64,000 bases of DNA from Citrobacter youngae (GCF_003818115.1 NZ_RPOI01000008.1:248001-312000), one strand, 5' to 3'; shown: positions 1 through 10,877, numbered from the stretch's first letter. Program-made: numbers and translations. The notes: a model not told the origin generated them from the letters alone.

Positions 1-360
1 TGGCGAAAACATTATATGTCGTGAGATTCTGACTGAATAGCGGGTGAAGCTGTAGTTGTTTTTTTTAAGAATTAGATTAGGGGCAATAGCTAATTATTTA
101 ATGTAATATAGTATTAAATTAATTAGATTGATTTTTTATTCCTCATTGAATTCTAAAAGAAAATTTATAGATGTAAGTTTGTGTAGAGAATTTCATCCGC
201 CATTATTCGACAGAGATATCATCAATAATAAGCATTGCTTAATTTACTTGTAAGGAAAAATACGCTTTTAGCTGTGTTTTATGACGGTTTTACCGTCCAT
301 ATATTGAACATTTACATGGGGTGGGCCTGCCGGTAATAACAGACCCAATCATCAATACGA
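1..360. other. AT-rich intergenic stretch, no gene seen
   Basis: No open reading frame with a recognisable product was found on either strand. The sequence is strongly AT-rich up to about position 300. It holds only the 3' flank of ydcI. The upstream neighbour lies outside the window. Confidence 0.5.
322..347 (-). terminator. Possible terminator hairpin after ydcI
   Basis: Inverted repeat TGGGCCTG / CAGACCCA. On the minus strand all eight positions pair, with one G-U. It lies 14 bases past the ydcI stop. No clear U-tract follows, so it is a weak candidate. Confidence 0.35.
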
Positions 361-1284
361 TTAAACAGGTACGGTTTTGCGTATTGCGGCGATAAGGATC
401 TGGGCGGCCTGAGAGAGTTGCACATCGACACGAGTAAGAATACCGATGGGTTCACCCGCACCGTGGGTGGGAATTGGCAATGACACCAGCGTTGCCTGGC
501 GCAGATCTTCTCTAACCGCGCCTGAAGGGACAAACCACACATAGTCGTAATCAACCGTCAGTTGACGGGAGAGCGATGCTGACAGCGTTTCAATACAACC
601 CGGCGGCATTTTACAGCCCTGACTTTGCAACAATGCCTCAGCATGCTGGCGAGGGGCGGTTCCTTTCGGCGAAACCACCACTGGCCACTCAATCACCCGG
701 CTCAGCGTGATGGTTTCCTGTAACAATGGATGGTTAGGGCGCACGACCAGTTTGAGCGATTCCAGAAATAACAGTTCGTAGTTCAGACCGACCATCAATT
801 CCGGATCGGCCATACGGCCAATACCGAGGTCGATCTCCCCGGATTTTAAACCGGCCAGTATCATGGGATTACTCATGGTGGCAACTTGCAGAGTAGTCTC
901 CATTTGCTGCTTATGGAACGGACCGATTACCGCTGGAAGAATACCCAACGCAGCTGTTGGCAAGGCACCAATACGCACGACATCATTCTGAGATTCTTCA
1001 CGATGATTTAATGCCTGCCCGGCAGTGTTGAGTGCATCAAGCACTCTTACCGCATGGGTAAGAAACTGCTCGCCGGGCAACGTTAATTGTGCACCAAGGC
1101 GACCGCGTTCAAAGAGTCGGGTTCCGGTCAGTTGCTCCAGTTCGTTCAGTGTTTTGGAGAGGGCTGGTTGACTCAGGTTAAGGGTTTCGGCCGCACGTCC
1201 CAACGTTCCCTGTTGGGCAACGGCGACAAAAGTATGAAGATGGCGCAAGCGAATGCGCTGATTGAACAGAACATTTTTTTCCAT
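361..1284 (-). CDS. ydcI: LysR-family transcriptional regulator YdcI
   Basis: LysR-type DNA-binding regulator of 307 residues, the length of E. coli YdcI. The N-terminal winged helix-turn-helix spans about residues 10-70 (AVAQQGTLGRAAETLNLSQP, then ALSKTLNELEQ). It is followed by a PcaQ/GbpR-like effector-binding domain. The start is the ATG at 1284 (MEKNVLFNQRIRLRHLH); an in-frame extension of 23 residues upstream is AT-rich and unlike the family. In E. coli the gene is linked to acid-stress and pH homeostasis; its effector is not known from sequence. It is divergent from the pyrophosphatase gene across about 230 bp, where both promoters must lie. Confidence 0.93.
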   Translation of the reverse strand: MEKNVLFNQRIRLRHLHTFVAVAQQGTLGRAAETLNLSQPALSKTLNELEQLTGTRLFERGRLGAQLTLPGEQFLTHAVRVLDALNTAGQALNHREESQNDVVRIGALPTAALGILPAVIGPFHKQQMETTLQVATMSNPMILAGLKSGEIDLGIGRMADPELMVGLNYELLFLESLKLVVRPNHPLLQETITLSRVIEWPVVVSPKGTAPRQHAEALLQSQGCKMPPGCIETLSASLSRQLTVDYDYVWFVPSGAVREDLRQATLVSLPIPTHGAGEPIGILTRVDVQLSQAAQILIAAIRKTVPV

Positions 1285-1514
1285 AAGCGATGTTAAAAAC
1301 AGAGCCGTATTGGTGACAAGTGAAGTTGTTTGTTTTTGATAACTTGATAGCAAAATATTATTAACATTTAACGTGTTTTACTTACAACTGATTTATTTTG
1401 CTTATGTTTTGTACAGCATGACCGCGTAGTGGGATCATGGAAGGGAATGTAGCCAGTCGTTATATTCGGACAATTGTTCGCTTTTTCATCATCCATCATC
1501 ACAAGGCACTGACC

Positions 1515-2417
1515 ATGATCCATGTAATAGGGCACCTTAACCCCGATAGCGATGCCATTTGCACCGCGGCAATGACAGCTCGCTGGCTTACGTTACGCGG
1601 CCGGCAGGCGACGGCATGGCGTCTGGGCGAACCGAACCGCGAAACGCAATTTATCTTTGCGCATGCAGGACTGGACATGCCCGAACGACTCTCGTTTCCG
1701 CTGACCGATCAGGATGTTTGGGTGGTAGATTTCACCGAACCGACACAGGGGCCGGAATCGCTGTCTGAGAGCAATGTCGTTGGTATCATCGACCATCATC
1801 GACTCGGCGGATTAGTGACTCGTCTTCCTCCAGAGGTCTGGGTCAAACCTGTTGGCAGCAGTGCGACGTTGTTGTGGCAACTGATGGCGGATGACGAGCG
1901 CAGTCAGCTGTCGTCTGCGGAGGCTTTTTTGCTACTGGGGGCTATTTTAAGTGACACTGTCACGCTTCGCTCGCCGACTACTACACCGGATGACAGCCAG
2001 GCGGTGGGTGCTCTGGCCCAAAAAACGGGTGTGGATCTGGACGCTTTTAGCCGTGATCTGTTGTCGGCCAAAACCAGCGTCGAAGACATGAGTGCCCGTG
2101 AGCTGCTGCATAAAGACATTAAAACGTTCACCATTCATGGGCATAAAGTCTGCGTGGCGCAACTCGAGCTGTATGCATTGCGCCAGGTTGACGGTATGCT
2201 GGACGATCTCCGCGAGGAGATGACCCGTTATGCTGAGGAAAATCAGGCTGCGCTGGTGGTACTGATGCTGACGGACATCAATCTTGGCGATACCAGCCTG
2301 TGGTTCGCTGGATCTGAGTTGTCAGAGTTACCGCAACCCTGCAAGGTCGAAGGCATGCTCAGTCGTAAAAAACAGATGTTGCCATGGCTGGAACGTCAGT
2401 TAAAACCGCGTCAGTAA
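1515..2417 (+). CDS. ppaC: Family II (Mn-dependent) inorganic pyrophosphatase, DHH/DHHA2
   Basis: Predicted cytoplasmic enzyme hydrolysing pyrophosphate to phosphate, about 300 residues, the usual family II length. Visible metal and catalytic motifs are GHLNPDSDAI at the N-terminus, VVDFTE near residue 75, the DHH signature IIDHHR near residue 95, and the C-terminal DHHA2 motif SRKKQMLPWL that binds phosphate. The ATG at 1515 is chosen because GHLNPDSD begins immediately after it and AAGG lies about 9 bases upstream; the longer frame from 1437 adds non-family residues. It lies alone between ydcI and ydcJ, where E. coli K-12 has no gene. Its relation to the housekeeping family I Ppa is unknown. 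Confidence 0.9.
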   Translation: MIHVIGHLNPDSDAICTAAMTARWLTLRGRQATAWRLGEPNRETQFIFAHAGLDMPERLSFPLTDQDVWVVDFTEPTQGPESLSESNVVGIIDHHRLGGLVTRLPPEVWVKPVGSSATLLWQLMADDERSQLSSAEAFLLLGAILSDTVTLRSPTTTPDDSQAVGALAQKTGVDLDAFSRDLLSAKTSVEDMSARELLHKDIKTFTIHGHKVCVAQLELYALRQVDGMLDDLREEMTRYAEENQAALVVLMLTDINLGDTSLWFAGSELSELPQPCKVEGMLSRKKQMLPWLERQLKPRQ

Positions 2418-2540
2418 GCTTCAATTCACTGCCTTTGTGGGTGGGGGGAATTTATGCGGGATCACAGTTTGTAAATTCTTCCCACCGGACTCAGCGGCGT
2501 TTTCTACACTCCAGGTAATATTCACTGGAGGCATGACATT

Positions 2541-3884
2541 ATGGCGAACACCATCACGGCTGATGAGATTCGGGAACAATTTTCGCAGGCAATGTCAGCA
2601 ATGTACCAGCAGGAAGTCCCGCAGTATGGCACGTTGCTGGAACTTGTCGCTGATGTGAATCTGGCGGTACTGGAAAATAATCCGACGCTGCATGAAAAAC
2701 TGGCCAATGCGGATGAACTGGCACGGCTCAATGTTGAACGCCATGGGGCAATTCGGGTCGGTACTGCGCAGGAGTTGTCTACACTACGGCGGATGTTTGC
2801 CATTATGGGGATGTATCCGGTTAGCTATTACGATCTCTCCCAGGCCGGCGTCCCCGTCCATTCCACGGCGTTTCGTCCCATCGTCGATGCTTCGCTTTCG
2901 CGCAACCCGTTCCGGGTATTTACCTCGTTATTACGCCTCGAATTAATCGAGAACGCGGTGTTGCGCCAGCAGGCAGCGGAGATCCTCGCAAAGCGTGATA
3001 TTTTCACGCGTCGTTGTCACGAACTGCTGGATGAGTTTGATGCACAGGGTAGTTTCACACCCGCACAAGCTCAGGAATTTGTGCATGAGGCACTGGAAAC
3101 GTTCCGTTGGCATCAACACGCCACCGTAGATGAACAAACGTATCATGCCTTGCATAACGAGCATCGACTGATTGCCGATGTGGTGTGCTTCCCTGGTTGT
3201 CATATCAACCATCTGACGCCGCGTACATTGGATATCGATCGGGTGCAGTCGATGATGCCGGAGTGCGGTATTGCACCGAAAATTCTCATTGAAGGCCCAC
3301 CACGGCGCGAGGTGCCTATCTTGCTGCGCCAGACCAGCTTTAAGGCGCTGGAAGAACCGGTGTTGTTTGCCGGCGAAATGCGTGGAACTCACACAGCACG
3401 TTTTGGCGAAATCGAGCAACGTGGTGTGGCGCTGACGCCAAAGGGCCGGGCGTTGTACGACGAACTGTTGAGTAAAGCGGGGACGGGGAAAGATAACCTG
3501 ACGCACCAGTTGCATCTTCAGGACGTGTTTAAAGCGTTCCCGGACAGCGAGTTTCTGTTGCGCCAGCAAGGGCTTGCCTGGTTCCGTTATCGCCTGACGC
3601 CGTCGGGCGAGGCGCATCGGCAGGCTATCCGTCCGGATGACGACCCGCAGCCGCTCATTGAGCGAGGGTGGCTGGTTGCGCAACCCATCACCTACGAGGA
3701 TTTTTTGCCCGTGAGCGCCGCAGGGATTTTCCAGTCTAATCTGGGTAATGAAACGCAGGCGCGCAGCCACGGTAATTCCAGCCGCGATGCCTTTGAACAG
3801 GCGCTGGGCTGCGCAGTATATGATGAGTTTGCGCTGTATCAGGAGGCAGAAGAACGCAGTAAACGGCGGTGTGGTTTACTTTAA
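2541..3884 (+). CDS. ydcJ: YdcJ, DUF1338 / HglS-type 2-oxoadipate dioxygenase-decarboxylase family
   Basis: 447 residues, the same length as E. coli YdcJ. The family (DUF1338) includes HglS, an Fe(II) enzyme converting 2-oxoadipate to D-2-hydroxyglutarate in lysine catabolism. The expected metal triad can be located: His68 in NVERHGAIRVG, His224 in CHINHLTPRTLD, and Glu290 in TARFGEIEQRG. A GGAGG ribosome-binding site precedes the ATG. Neighbouring genes are not lysine-catabolic, so the physiological substrate is inferred only from the family. Confidence 0.92.
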   Translation: MANTITADEIREQFSQAMSAMYQQEVPQYGTLLELVADVNLAVLENNPTLHEKLANADELARLNVERHGAIRVGTAQELSTLRRMFAIMGMYPVSYYDLSQAGVPVHSTAFRPIVDASLSRNPFRVFTSLLRLELIENAVLRQQAAEILAKRDIFTRRCHELLDEFDAQGSFTPAQAQEFVHEALETFRWHQHATVDEQTYHALHNEHRLIADVVCFPGCHINHLTPRTLDIDRVQSMMPECGIAPKILIEGPPRREVPILLRQTSFKALEEPVLFAGEMRGTHTARFGEIEQRGVALTPKGRALYDELLSKAGTGKDNLTHQLHLQDVFKAFPDSEFLLRQQGLAWFRYRLTPSGEAHRQAIRPDDDPQPLIERGWLVAQPITYEDFLPVSAAGIFQSNLGNETQARSHGNSSRDAFEQALGCAVYDEFALYQEAEERSKRRCGLL

Positions 3885-4077
3885 CTGAATTTACACGGGA
3901 TTCGGCCTGTTCTCATCGACATAAAATATTTTCGATTTTGTACAGATAATCGTCGACCAACAATTGGATTATTAATGAATTTTGTCTAGAGTGAGCGGTC
4001 AGAAATGTGCACTCTCTTGCCGCAGATTTTGACCGGCGCGGGACCATTTACACGACCAGAAGGACTCACTTTCAGGC

Positions 4078-5733
4078 ATGAATCGCAGACGATTTATTAA
4101 AGGTTCAATGGCAGTGGCCGCCGTGTGCGGAACCAGTGGTATTGCATCACTCTTTTCCCGCGCCGCCTATGCGGCAGAGTCTGACATTGCAGACGGAAAA
4201 ACCGTACGTTTTGATTTTTCCGTTCTGCAATCGATGGCCCATGATTTAGCACAGAAACCCTGGGGCGGCGCGCCGCGCGCATTGCCGGATACGCTGGCTA
4301 AACTGACGCCGCAGGCTTACAACAGTATTCAGTACGACGCAGAACAGTCACTGTGGAACAACGTTGAAAATCGTCAACTTGACGCGCAGTTCTTCCATGT
4401 GGGAATGGGCTTCCGTCGCCGCGTACGCATGTACTCGGTTGATGACAGTACGCATATGGCGCGTGAGATCCACTTCCGCCCGGAGCTTTTCAAGTACAAC
4501 GATGCCGGTGTGGATACCAAACAGCTGGAAGGGCAAACCGATCTCGGTTTCGCCGGTTTCCGCGTGTTCAAAGCGCCTGAACTGGCTCGTCGCGATGTCG
4601 TGTCTTTCCTCGGTGCCAGCTATTTTCGCGCCGTAGATGACACCTATCAGTACGGTTTGTCGGCGCGTGGTCTGGCGGTTGATACGTATACCGACAGCAA
4701 AGAAGAGTTCCCGGACTTCACCGCATTCTGGTTCGAAACGGTTAAACCGGGCGCCACTTCATTTACTGTTTATGCACTGCTCGATAGCCCAAGCGTGACT
4801 GGCGCGTTTAAGTTTGTGATCCACTGTGAGAAAACGCAGGTGATCATGGATGTACAGAATCATGTCTATGCACGTAAAGACATCAAGCAACTCGGTATTG
4901 CGCCGATGACCAGCATGTTCAGCTGTGGTAACAATGAACGCCGGATGTGTGACACCATTCACCCGCAAATTCATGACTCCGACCGTCTGGCGATGTGGCG
5001 AGGCAATGGCGAGTGGATCTGCCGTCCGCTGAATAACCCGCAAAAACTGCAGTTTAATGCCTATACCGATAACAACCCGCGCGGATTTGGCCTGCTGCAG
5101 TTGGATCGTGACTTCTCCCACTATCAGGACATTATGGGTTGGTACAACAAGCGCCCCAGCCTGTGGGTCGAGCCACGTAACCAGTGGGGCAAGGGAACCA
5201 TTGGCTTAATGGAGATCCCGACGACCGGTGAAACGCTGGATAACGTCGTCTGCTTCTGGCAGCCGGAGAAGAAGATCAAAGCCGGCGATGAACTGGAATT
5301 CAAATATCGCCTGTACTGGAGCGCTCAGCCGCCGGTGCGCTCTCCGCTGGCTCGCGTGATGGCGACCCGTACAGGTATGGGCGGCTTCCCGGAAGGATGG
5401 GCGCCGGGCGAGCACTACCCGGAAAAATGGGCACGACGTTTTGCCGTTGATTTCGTTGGTGGAGATTTAAAAGCCGCCGCGCCGAAAGGTATTGAACCGG
5501 TAATTACGCTTTCGAGTGGTGAAGCGAAACAGATTGAGATCCTCTACGTTGAACCTATCGATGGCTACCGCATTCAGTTTGACTGGTATCCGACTTCTGA
5601 CTCAACCGATCCGGTAGATATGCGTATGTTCCTGCGTTGTCAGGGCGACGCCATCAGTGAAACCTGGCTGTATCAGTACTTCCCGCCAGCGCCGGATAAA
5701 CGTCAGTACGTTGACGACCGCGAAATGCGTTGA
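4078..5733 (+). CDS. opgD: Glucans biosynthesis protein D (OpgD/MdoD)
   Basis: Periplasmic protein of osmoregulated periplasmic glucan synthesis, 551 residues as in E. coli. The N-terminus is a twin-arginine signal: [10 protein letters not shown] followed by a hydrophobic stretch and an A-x-A-like cleavage region near [10 protein letters not shown], so it is exported folded by Tat. The body matches the MdoG/MdoD family ([43 protein letters not shown]). The same start as the E. coli protein is used. It is transcribed alone and followed by a hairpin. Confidence 0.96.
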   Translation: MNRRRFIKGSMAVAAVCGTSGIASLFSRAAYAAESDIADGKTVRFDFSVLQSMAHDLAQKPWGGAPRALPDTLAKLTPQAYNSIQYDAEQSLWNNVENRQLDAQFFHVGMGFRRRVRMYSVDDSTHMAREIHFRPELFKYNDAGVDTKQLEGQTDLGFAGFRVFKAPELARRDVVSFLGASYFRAVDDTYQYGLSARGLAVDTYTDSKEEFPDFTAFWFETVKPGATSFTVYALLDSPSVTGAFKFVIHCEKTQVIMDVQNHVYARKDIKQLGIAPMTSMFSCGNNERRMCDTIHPQIHDSDRLAMWRGNGEWICRPLNNPQKLQFNAYTDNNPRGFGLLQLDRDFSHYQDIMGWYNKRPSLWVEPRNQWGKGTIGLMEIPTTGETLDNVVCFWQPEKKIKAGDELEFKYRLYWSAQPPVRSPLARVMATRTGMGGFPEGWAPGEHYPEKWARRFAVDFVGGDLKAAAPKGIEPVITLSSGEAKQIEILYVEPIDGYRIQFDWYPTSDSTDPVDMRMFLRCQGDAISETWLYQYFPPAPDKRQYVDDREMR

Positions 5734-5744
5734 TCCTCACCGTT

Positions 5745-5768
5745 ATGGCTCTCCTGACGGGGAGCCAT
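5745..5768 (+). terminator. Terminator after opgD
   Basis: Ten-pair stem ATGGCTCTCC / GGGGAGCCAT with a TGAC loop and one G-T pair, 12 bases past the opgD stop, with a T-rich stretch further on (ATTTTCTT). Confidence 0.65.
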
Positions 5769-5898
5769 GTCCGTCATTTTCTTAAAAAATTCTGTACACT
5801 ATTTACTCGATCCTGCTCGCATTTTTCCCTGACTCAAACCGATAAGCTGAAGGTGTGTATTTCTTATACACGTTCTTGTCCACTAACAGGGAGAAAGT

Positions 5899-6123
5899 AT
5901 GTTTCCAGAATACAGAGACCTTATTTCCCGACTGAAATCCGAGAATCCTCGTTTTCTGTCCTTATTCGAAAAACACAACAGCCTTGATCATGAGATTTCC
6001 AGACTGGAAGGTTCGGATGGTCGGGGATACAGTTTGGACATTGTTCGTCTTAAGAAACAGAAACTTCACCTGAAGGAAGATTTGCTAAAAATTTTGCAAA
6101 GAGAGAGTGTCAGTGAGAGCTAA
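5899..6123 (+). CDS. ydcH: YdcH, DUF465 small coiled-coil protein
   Basis: 74 residues, the length of E. coli YdcH. It belongs to the DUF465 family of small helical, charged proteins: HEISRLEGSDGRGY in the centre and LKKQKLHLKEDLLKIL at the end, compatible with a two-helix hairpin. Function is unknown. The ribosome-binding site GGGAGAAAGT lies directly before the ATG. It is a single gene ended by a strong bidirectional terminator. Confidence 0.92.
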   Translation: MFPEYRDLISRLKSENPRFLSLFEKHNSLDHEISRLEGSDGRGYSLDIVRLKKQKLHLKEDLLKILQRESVSES

Positions 6124-6146
6124 ATAGTACTGTGCTCACTGTGTAA

Positions 6147-6176
6147 AAGGGCTTCCAGCGAGAAAAGGAAGCCCTT
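6147..6176. terminator. Bidirectional terminator between ydcH and racemase gene
   Basis: Perfect ten-pair stem AAGGGCTTCC / GGAAGCCCTT. On the plus strand it is followed by CCTGTTTT; on the minus strand the stem runs into TTTTACAC. It lies between two convergent genes. Confidence 0.85.
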
Positions 6177-6189
6177 CCTGTTTTAGGCG

Positions 6190-7416
6190 TTAATCGACCA
6201 TCACGCGTTTGTTTGTCGCCCCCCATAGGATCGACATTTCAGTGAACAGCGCGCCGCTAATTTCTTCGACTTCTTCTGCGCTCACCTGCGCATTTCCCTG
6301 TTTACCGAATAACACCACTTCATCGCCGGAGGCAACCTGCGGTAGATCGGTCACATCAACAATCACGGTATTCATGGATGTTTTACCCAGTACAGGAACC
6401 CGCTGGCCGTGGATCAATACGTGCCCCACGTTACTGAACACGCGACGATAGCCATCAGCATAACCCGTCGGAATATTGGCAAGAACGGAATTACGTTTAA
6501 GGGTATAGGTTCTGTCATAGCCGACGGTATTTCCTTTAGGGTAATGGTTTACCGACGCGATTGCGGATTTAAACGTCATGACGCGTTTGTATTCGGTACT
6601 GGCAATGGTATCGCCATAAAAAATACCGCCAACACGCACCATGTCGAGCCAGGATTCAGGAACGGTCAGGGTGGCGAACGTATTCGCGACATGCAGGGTG
6701 ACATCTTCGCGCTTAAGCCCGGTAATTTTGAGTACCTGGGCCGATTGCGTATTGAAACGGGCCAGATCGCGTTTAACCACCGCCGCATCTTCTTCCGGGA
6801 AATGTGACATGATGCCAACAATTTTCAGACCGGGTAGCGTGGAAATGGCGCGGGCCTCTTCCAGACCTGCCGCGGTGCTGACTTCCAGACCGTTTCGTGA
6901 CATACCGCCAGAGTTCAGGGCCAGATGAATACGAATCGTTTTCCCTTTCTCCTGGGCAATTGCACTCAGACGTTTAGCCATATCCAGATTGCCAATCAGC
7001 TCTTCGGTATCAAAATCCGCCGCCTGGCGCATCTCTTTTTCCGTCGCGTTGCGAACGCGCATCAGCTGCGATGTATAGCCTGACTGACGAACAATGCTAA
7101 TCTCCTCGTTGCTGGCGATGCCAATACACTGCACTCCGTTTTGCATCATCACCGGCGTAACCAGTGAGAGATCGTGGCCATACGCATCGCCTTTAAGAAT
7201 GGCGCACATCCGGGTTTTGTCTCCCAGCAGCTGCTGAACCTTATGAATGTTATATTCCAGCGCGCTACGGGAAATTTCCAGCGTGGTATTATCTACAACC
7301 GGTTGTTTGTTAACGGCAAAGGGGACAGGACCCGCTTGCGTGGTGGGGATGGGTTGGTGACAGGCGGTAATCAGTAAAAGCGGAATAAGTGCTAAACGAC
7401 CCAAAGGTGCTGCCAT
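6190..7416 (-). CDS. Lipoprotein broad-spectrum amino-acid racemase (Alr/BsrV type)
   Basis: PLP-dependent fold-type III racemase of 408 residues with an envelope-targeting N-terminus. The signal ends in a lipobox, LLITAC, with Cys19 as lipidation site and His at +2, which favours the outer membrane. The PLP lysine is Lys75 in [11 protein letters not shown]; the opposite catalytic tyrosine is in [19 protein letters not shown] is the signature distinguishing periplasmic broad-spectrum racemases (BsrV of Vibrio cholerae) from cytoplasmic Alr. The expected product is D-amino acids made in the periplasm from several L-amino acids. An AAGGAGC site precedes the ATG. It is divergent from rimL and lies where E. 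coli K-12 has nothing. Confidence 0.88.
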   Translation of the reverse strand: MAAPLGRLALIPLLLITACHQPIPTTQAGPVPFAVNKQPVVDNTTLEISRSALEYNIHKVQQLLGDKTRMCAILKGDAYGHDLSLVTPVMMQNGVQCIGIASNEEISIVRQSGYTSQLMRVRNATEKEMRQAADFDTEELIGNLDMAKRLSAIAQEKGKTIRIHLALNSGGMSRNGLEVSTAAGLEEARAISTLPGLKIVGIMSHFPEEDAAVVKRDLARFNTQSAQVLKITGLKREDVTLHVANTFATLTVPESWLDMVRVGGIFYGDTIASTEYKRVMTFKSAIASVNHYPKGNTVGYDRTYTLKRNSVLANIPTGYADGYRRVFSNVGHVLIHGQRVPVLGKTSMNTVIVDVTDLPQVASGDEVVLFGKQGNAQVSAEEVEEISGALFTEMSILWGATNKRVMVD

Positions 7417-7635
7417 GCTTGCTCCTTAGCAATAGAATGAAAGTGTTGTTGTCATCATTACGGCCTATCCAGGCATGGGATAACCGGACATCCAGAGTAA
7501 CGGCTTCCGCGCCAGAGATTGTTTCTAAGTTATTGCTGTTACAGCATAAAAATATGACATCCACGGCGCTAAGCAGATTAATATCGGCTACTGCCAGTCA
7601 GAAATCCCCCGTTTACAATCGCCAAGGAGATAAAC

Positions 7636-8181
7636 ATGTCAGAAATTATTACCGTCAGTGACACGCTGGAACTGCGGGCAGTAGAAGAACAACACGTCAC
7701 GCCTTTGCATCGACTGGTGCTCAAAAATAAAGTGTGGCTCCAGCGGTCGCTGAACTGGCCGCAGCTTGTCGAATCTGAGAACGATACGCGTAAGAATGTG
7801 CAGGGGAATATGATGTTGCACCAGCGTGGCTACGCCAAAATGTTCCTTATCTTCAAACAAGGTGAAGTGGTTGGCGTTATTTCATTTAACCAAATAGAAC
7901 CGCTGAATAAAGCGGCTTACATTGGCTACTGGTTGGATGAAGTTCATCAGGGACAGGGTATTATGTCCCGGTCGCTACAGGCACTGATTCATCATTATGC
8001 TCAGCGTGGCGAGATCCGTCGGTTCATTATTAAATGCCGCGTCGATAACCTGGAAAGTAACCAGGTGGCGCTGCGCAACGGTTTTCAGCTGGAAGGGTGT
8101 TTAAAGCAGGCAGAGTTTCTCAATGATGGTTATCATGATGTGAATCTCTATGCCCGTATCATTGATAGCGTTTCAGAATAA
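7636..8181 (+). CDS. rimL: RimL, ribosomal-protein L7/L12 serine N-acetyltransferase
   Basis: GNAT acetyltransferase of 181 residues (E. coli 179) that acetylates the N-terminal serine of L12 to give L7. Family hallmarks are [13 protein letters not shown] near the N-terminus, the acetyl-CoA loop in [15 protein letters not shown], and [13 protein letters not shown] near the C-terminus. An AAGGAG ribosome-binding site lies 6 bases before the ATG. Its last 9 bases overlap the end of the convergent ydcK. Confidence 0.95.
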   Translation: MSEIITVSDTLELRAVEEQHVTPLHRLVLKNKVWLQRSLNWPQLVESENDTRKNVQGNMMLHQRGYAKMFLIFKQGEVVGVISFNQIEPLNKAAYIGYWLDEVHQGQGIMSRSLQALIHHYAQRGEIRRFIIKCRVDNLESNQVALRNGFQLEGCLKQAEFLNDGYHDVNLYARIIDSVSE

Positions 8182-9153
8182 ACCGGCGAGGGGGGTGCGC
8201 GTAATACGCTGTTCGCCGTTGATCACTTTTGGCCCGCGCAGATGGATTGCATCACCATCAAAGGCTTCAACGTGGGCCTGACCGGTTATCTCAATATGAT
8301 GCTCGATCAGCACTTCACCCAGAATACAGGCGTGGCCTTCAATCAGGATGTGTCCATCCAGCAAGAGTGGCCCGCCGCGTAATTTTGCATGCCCCCCGAC
8401 CAGCACATGGTGTTTCAGGATACAGTTACCTTCAACCACCGCATGCTCAGCCACCTGGGAGCTATAGCGCAGGGTCGGTATCGCATCTTCATCGGTACCA
8501 GCGATGATGCGGGCGTTGCCGTATACCTTCGCACAATCGCAGATCCAAACGTTATTTTCCTCATTACCTTCGATGTGGGCACAATCAAAAACCTCGGCGC
8601 GATGTTCAATAAAAGCGTAGTCAATGGTTGCATCGCCATAGATCTGCACCTGATGCACAATGCGTGAATGGTTTACGGTTGCGCGATCATATATTTGTAG
8701 GGGCTGGTCACTTTCACGGGTTAACCCTTTGGCGGCGATGACTTCGGAGCCTCCCAAAACACGTGCATCGCCCGACAAAAAACATTCGCCACGTACAACA
8801 GAATTTTGAATGGTGACGTTGTCACGTATTTGCGCGCCATGGCTAATTTCAGCCCGATCTATCCATACGGCACCGCCAATCTGTGCGCCATCTCTGACCA
8901 CGCTGGCCTGCGTAATGCGGGCATTTCCAGAAATGGTTGCCCCCGCAAATGCCATCGCGTTCTCATCGTAAATCCAGCAATCACCGCACTGCGCCAGTAC
9001 GGCTTCATTATCAATCCAGCCACCAGGCGTGCCGGCCGGAACATCATTAAAATCGATCAGTGCAATTATCTGACGTAGTAATACGCTTCTTTTGTTGCCA
9101 TTATCCTGATAACTGAAGGAGCGAGGTTCGTCGCTCAGACGGTATTTGGTCAT
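8173..9153 (-). CDS. ydcK: YdcK, left-handed beta-helix repeat protein
   Basis: 326 residues matching E. coli YdcK. Most of the length consists of hexapeptide-type repeats (e.g. [32 protein letters not shown]), which fold as a left-handed beta helix as in acyltransferases and carbonic anhydrases of this shape. No catalytic residue set is obvious, so an enzymatic role is not claimed. It is convergent with rimL and overlaps it by 9 bases. Confidence 0.93.
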   Translation of the reverse strand: MTKYRLSDEPRSFSYQDNGNKRSVLLRQIIALIDFNDVPAGTPGGWIDNEAVLAQCGDCWIYDENAMAFAGATISGNARITQASVVRDGAQIGGAVWIDRAEISHGAQIRDNVTIQNSVVRGECFLSGDARVLGGSEVIAAKGLTRESDQPLQIYDRATVNHSRIVHQVQIYGDATIDYAFIEHRAEVFDCAHIEGNEENNVWICDCAKVYGNARIIAGTDEDAIPTLRYSSQVAEHAVVEGNCILKHHVLVGGHAKLRGGPLLLDGHILIEGHACILGEVLIEHHIEITGQAHVEAFDGDAIHLRGPKVINGEQRITRTPLAGLF

Positions 9154-9266
9154 AGCTCATTTCCGTGTTGCGTACCTTAGTTAAACGTAGCAAAGTTTTC
9201 CGTACTGGCTAAATCACCATAATTTCCATAAAATGCATTTCAAATATACTTTAAAAAATAAACAAA

Positions 9267-10268
9267 ATGAGTAATAACAAGCATAGTGATCGGGTCCTTA
9301 ATCTTCCGGCCGGTTATTTTGGCATGGTACTGGGCATCATCGGGATGGGATTTGCGTGGCGATATGCCAGTCAGGTGTGGCCTGTGAGCCACTGGATAGG
9401 CGATGGGTTAGTCATCCTGGCCATGGTCATTTGGGGGCTGCTGACGCTGGCCTTTTTTAGTCGTTTACTGCGTTTTCCGCATAGCGTTTTGGCGGAGATT
9501 CGTCATCCAGTGATGAGTAGCTTTGTCAGTCTGTTTCCGGCCACAACCATGCTGGTCGCGATTGGTTTTGTCCCGTGGTATCGACCGCTGGCGCTTGGCT
9601 TGTTCAGCATTGGGGTCGTTATCCAACTGGCGTACGCGGCCTGGCAAACGGCAGGATTATGGCGCGGAGATCACCCAGAAGAAGCCACCACACCGGGGCT
9701 GTATTTGCCGACTGTCGCCAATAACTTTATTAGCGCAATGGCCTGTGGTGCGCTGGGTTTCAACGACGCAGGACTGGTGTTTTTGGGCGCAGGGGTATTT
9801 TCCTGGCTCAGCCTCGAGCCGGTGATCCTGCAGCGTTTACGCAGTTGCGGCGAGCTGCCAACGGCATTACGTACCTCGCTTGGCATTCAGCTGGCACCTG
9901 CGCTGGTCGCCTGCAGCGCCTGGCTTAGCGTCAACGGCGGCGAGGGCGATACGTTGGCCAAAATGCTGTTTGGCTATGGTCTGCTGCAGCTGCTGTTTAT
10001 GCTACGCCTCATGCCGTGGTATCTGTCTCAGCCGTTTAATGCGTCTTTCTGGAGCTTCTCGTTCGGCGTGTCGGCCCTGGCGACAACGGGGCTGCATCTG
10101 GGACACGGCAGCGAATCAGGATTTTTTCATATGCTGTCGATCCCTCTGTTTATTTTTACCAATGTTATCATTGCATTATTACTGGTACGTACGTTTGCAT
10201 TGTTGATGCAGGGGAAACTGCTCATCCGCACGGAGCGTGCTGCATTACTGAAATCTGAGGATAAATAA
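9267..10268 (+). CDS. tehA: TehA, SLAC1-family anion channel (tellurite resistance)
   Basis: Inner-membrane protein of 333 residues with about ten hydrophobic helices, a member of the TehA/SLAC1 anion-channel family. It is nearly identical in pattern to E. coli Teh[20 protein letters not shown] at the start, then [15 protein letters not shown] and [16 protein letters not shown]. Extra copies with TehB raise tellurite resistance in E. coli. The N-terminus is three residues longer than in E. coli and there is no clear Shine-Dalgarno, so the start is less sure. The stop overlaps the tehB start by one base (TAATG), implying translational coupling. Confidence 0.95.
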   Translation: MSNNKHSDRVLNLPAGYFGMVLGIIGMGFAWRYASQVWPVSHWIGDGLVILAMVIWGLLTLAFFSRLLRFPHSVLAEIRHPVMSSFVSLFPATTMLVAIGFVPWYRPLALGLFSIGVVIQLAYAAWQTAGLWRGDHPEEATTPGLYLPTVANNFISAMACGALGFNDAGLVFLGAGVFSWLSLEPVILQRLRSCGELPTALRTSLGIQLAPALVACSAWLSVNGGEGDTLAKMLFGYGLLQLLFMLRLMPWYLSQPFNASFWSFSFGVSALATTGLHLGHGSESGFFHMLSIPLFIFTNVIIALLLVRTFALLMQGKLLIRTERAALLKSEDK

Positions 10269-10864
10269 TGACCCTTTGCGACGAAAACTACTTTACTGAG
10301 AAATACGATCTAACCCGTACGCATTCCGATGTCGTTGAAGCGGCGAAAATTGTTAAGCCAGGCAAAACGTTAGACCTGGGCTGCGGTAACGGTCGAAACA
10401 GCCTGTACCTTGCGGCAAACGGCTATGATGTGACAGCATGGGATAAAAATCCCATGAGCATCGCTAACCTTGAGCGTATCAAAGCAGCCGAAGGGTTGAC
10501 TAATCTGCAGGCAAGCGTCGCGGACCTTAATGCGTTGAGTTTTGATGGTGAATACGACTTTATCCTGTCTACCGTAGTGCTGATGTTCCTCGAAGCGAAA
10601 ACCATTCCGGGGCTTATCGAAAATATGCAACGTTGCACGAAACAGGGTGGATATAACTTAATCGTTGCGGCGATGGATACCGATGATTTCCCGTGCACAG
10701 TTGGCTTCCCGTTCGCGTTTAAAGCGGGGGAATTACGCAACTATTACCGCGGATGGGAGCTGCTGAAATATAACGAAGACGTGGGGGAACTGCATCGTAC
10801 AGACGAAAACGGCAATCGCATTAAACTGCGTTTTGCGACTATGCTGGCCCGCAAAATCGGCTGA
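10268..10864 (+). CDS. tehB: TehB, SAM-dependent methyltransferase
   Basis: Cytoplasmic class I methyltransferase, 198 residues (E. coli 197). The SAM-binding motif I is [15 protein letters not shown] near residue 36, followed by an acidic residue after the second strand (VTAWDKNP). TehB methylates or detoxifies tellurite and related anions. Second gene of the tehAB operon, coupled to tehA. Confidence 0.96.
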   Translation: MTLCDENYFTEKYDLTRTHSDVVEAAKIVKPGKTLDLGCGNGRNSLYLAANGYDVTAWDKNPMSIANLERIKAAEGLTNLQASVADLNALSFDGEYDFILSTVVLMFLEAKTIPGLIENMQRCTKQGGYNLIVAAMDTDDFPCTVGFPFAFKAGELRNYYRGWELLKYNEDVGELHRTDENGNRIKLRFATMLARKIG

Positions 10865-10877
10865 TGGCCCACGCTCT

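Noticed and set aside
1437..1514. Longer N-terminus of the pyrophosphatase
   Set aside because: The extra 26 residues do not fit the family, whose first motif begins right after the ATG at 1515.
2943..3770. 275-codon minus-strand frame inside ydcJ
   Set aside because: Shadow of ydcJ. The product is rich in Arg, Gln and His, as antisense translations are, and has no start signal.
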